Assembly: GCA_016927095.1 (NCBI GenBank)
Contig: JAFGNI010000305.1
Coordinates: forward strand, 1 to 6,962
Length of the DNA: 6,962 nucleotides
DNA from: Anaerolineae bacterium
Lineage (GTDB): Bacteria; Chloroflexota; Anaerolineae; B4-G1; SLSP01
Direction of reading: 5' to 3'
Positions 6,823 to 6,962 of the stretch are shown here, piece after piece; position 1 is the stretch's first letter; each line of letters starts with the position of its first letter. The notes below the pieces were generated by a model, which ran no database searches, had not been told where the DNA came from, and worked only from the letters and a program-made list of their open reading frames with translations. The position numbers and the translations under genes were made by a program.

Positions 6823-6962
6823 ATGCACCCCACAGTGACAGGCGCCCGAAAAGATGATCACATTCGCATCGCCCTGGAGGAGGACGTCACCTCTGCGGAG
6901 ATCACGAACGGTCTAGAAAACTACCGCTTTGTGCACTGTGCCCTGCCCGAGCTTGACCTAGA
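6823..6962 (+). CDS. fni: Type 2 isopentenyl-diphosphate delta-isomerase, N-terminal part
   Basis: Known role: the FMN- and NADPH-dependent enzyme interconverts isopentenyl and dimethylallyl diphosphate, the two isoprenoid building blocks. Only the first 46 residues are in the window. They show the family's N-terminal pattern: [14 protein letters not shown] at 9-22, in which Arg9, Lys10 and His13 match the conserved RKxxH substrate and cofactor contacts, then [11 protein letters not shown] at 36-46, matching the family's vHnALPElnld block. The usual Asn in that block is Cys39 here, a small departure. The gene has its own promoter and ribosome binding site and is divergent from acpP. Catalytic residues further on cannot be checked, so identity rests on these two blocks, which are quite specific. 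Confidence 0.85.
   Translation, partial: MHPTVTGARKDDHIRIALEEDVTSAEITNGLENYRFVHCALPELDL

Overview
The window is a stretch of GC-rich bacterial chromosome carrying housekeeping genes. It holds five genes on the minus strand and the start of one on the plus strand. I see no mobile element, CRISPR array, tRNA or rRNA, and no sign of an undescribed system. The large membrane glycosyltransferase with repeated beta-rich modules after its membrane part is a style common in Chloroflexota, and the short primary sigma factor and type 2 isopentenyl-diphosphate isomerase fit that, so I lean to that phylum. No gene here settles the taxonomy.

Layout from right to left, the direction in which most genes are read. 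At the right edge a plus-strand gene begins (6823 to the edge) whose N-terminus matches type 2 isopentenyl-diphosphate isomerase. It is divergent from acpP (acyl carrier protein, 6397-6645). The two promoters lie back to back in the intervening DNA, both near sigma-70 consensus, with -35 boxes 8 bp apart. acpP ends in its own intrinsic terminator (6346-6374). A near-perfect promoter (6256-6284) then drives a two-gene unit: a YceD/DUF177 protein (5711-6220, GTG start) and the primary sigma factor rpoD/sigA (4508-5665). This unit ends, after an untranslated tail with two small hairpins, in a strong terminator (4357-4390). Next, an extended -10 promoter and a perfect Shine-Dalgarno sequence start metG (methionyl-tRNA synthetase, 2505-4277). 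metG is followed 12 nt later by a large GT39/PMT-type membrane glycosyltransferase (1-2492) whose C-terminus lies beyond the left edge.

The genes supply core functions: transcription initiation (RpoD), translation (MetRS; YceD, linked in other bacteria to 23S rRNA accumulation), fatty-acid synthesis (AcpP), isoprenoid precursors (Idi-2) and envelope glycosylation (GT39). Three promoters have a 17-bp spacer and near-consensus hexamers, the kind of site the RpoD encoded here would be expected to read. No stretch longer than 300 bases lacks a gene. The longest intergenic region is 4278-4507, which holds the metG promoter, the rpoD terminator and the rpoD 3' tail.
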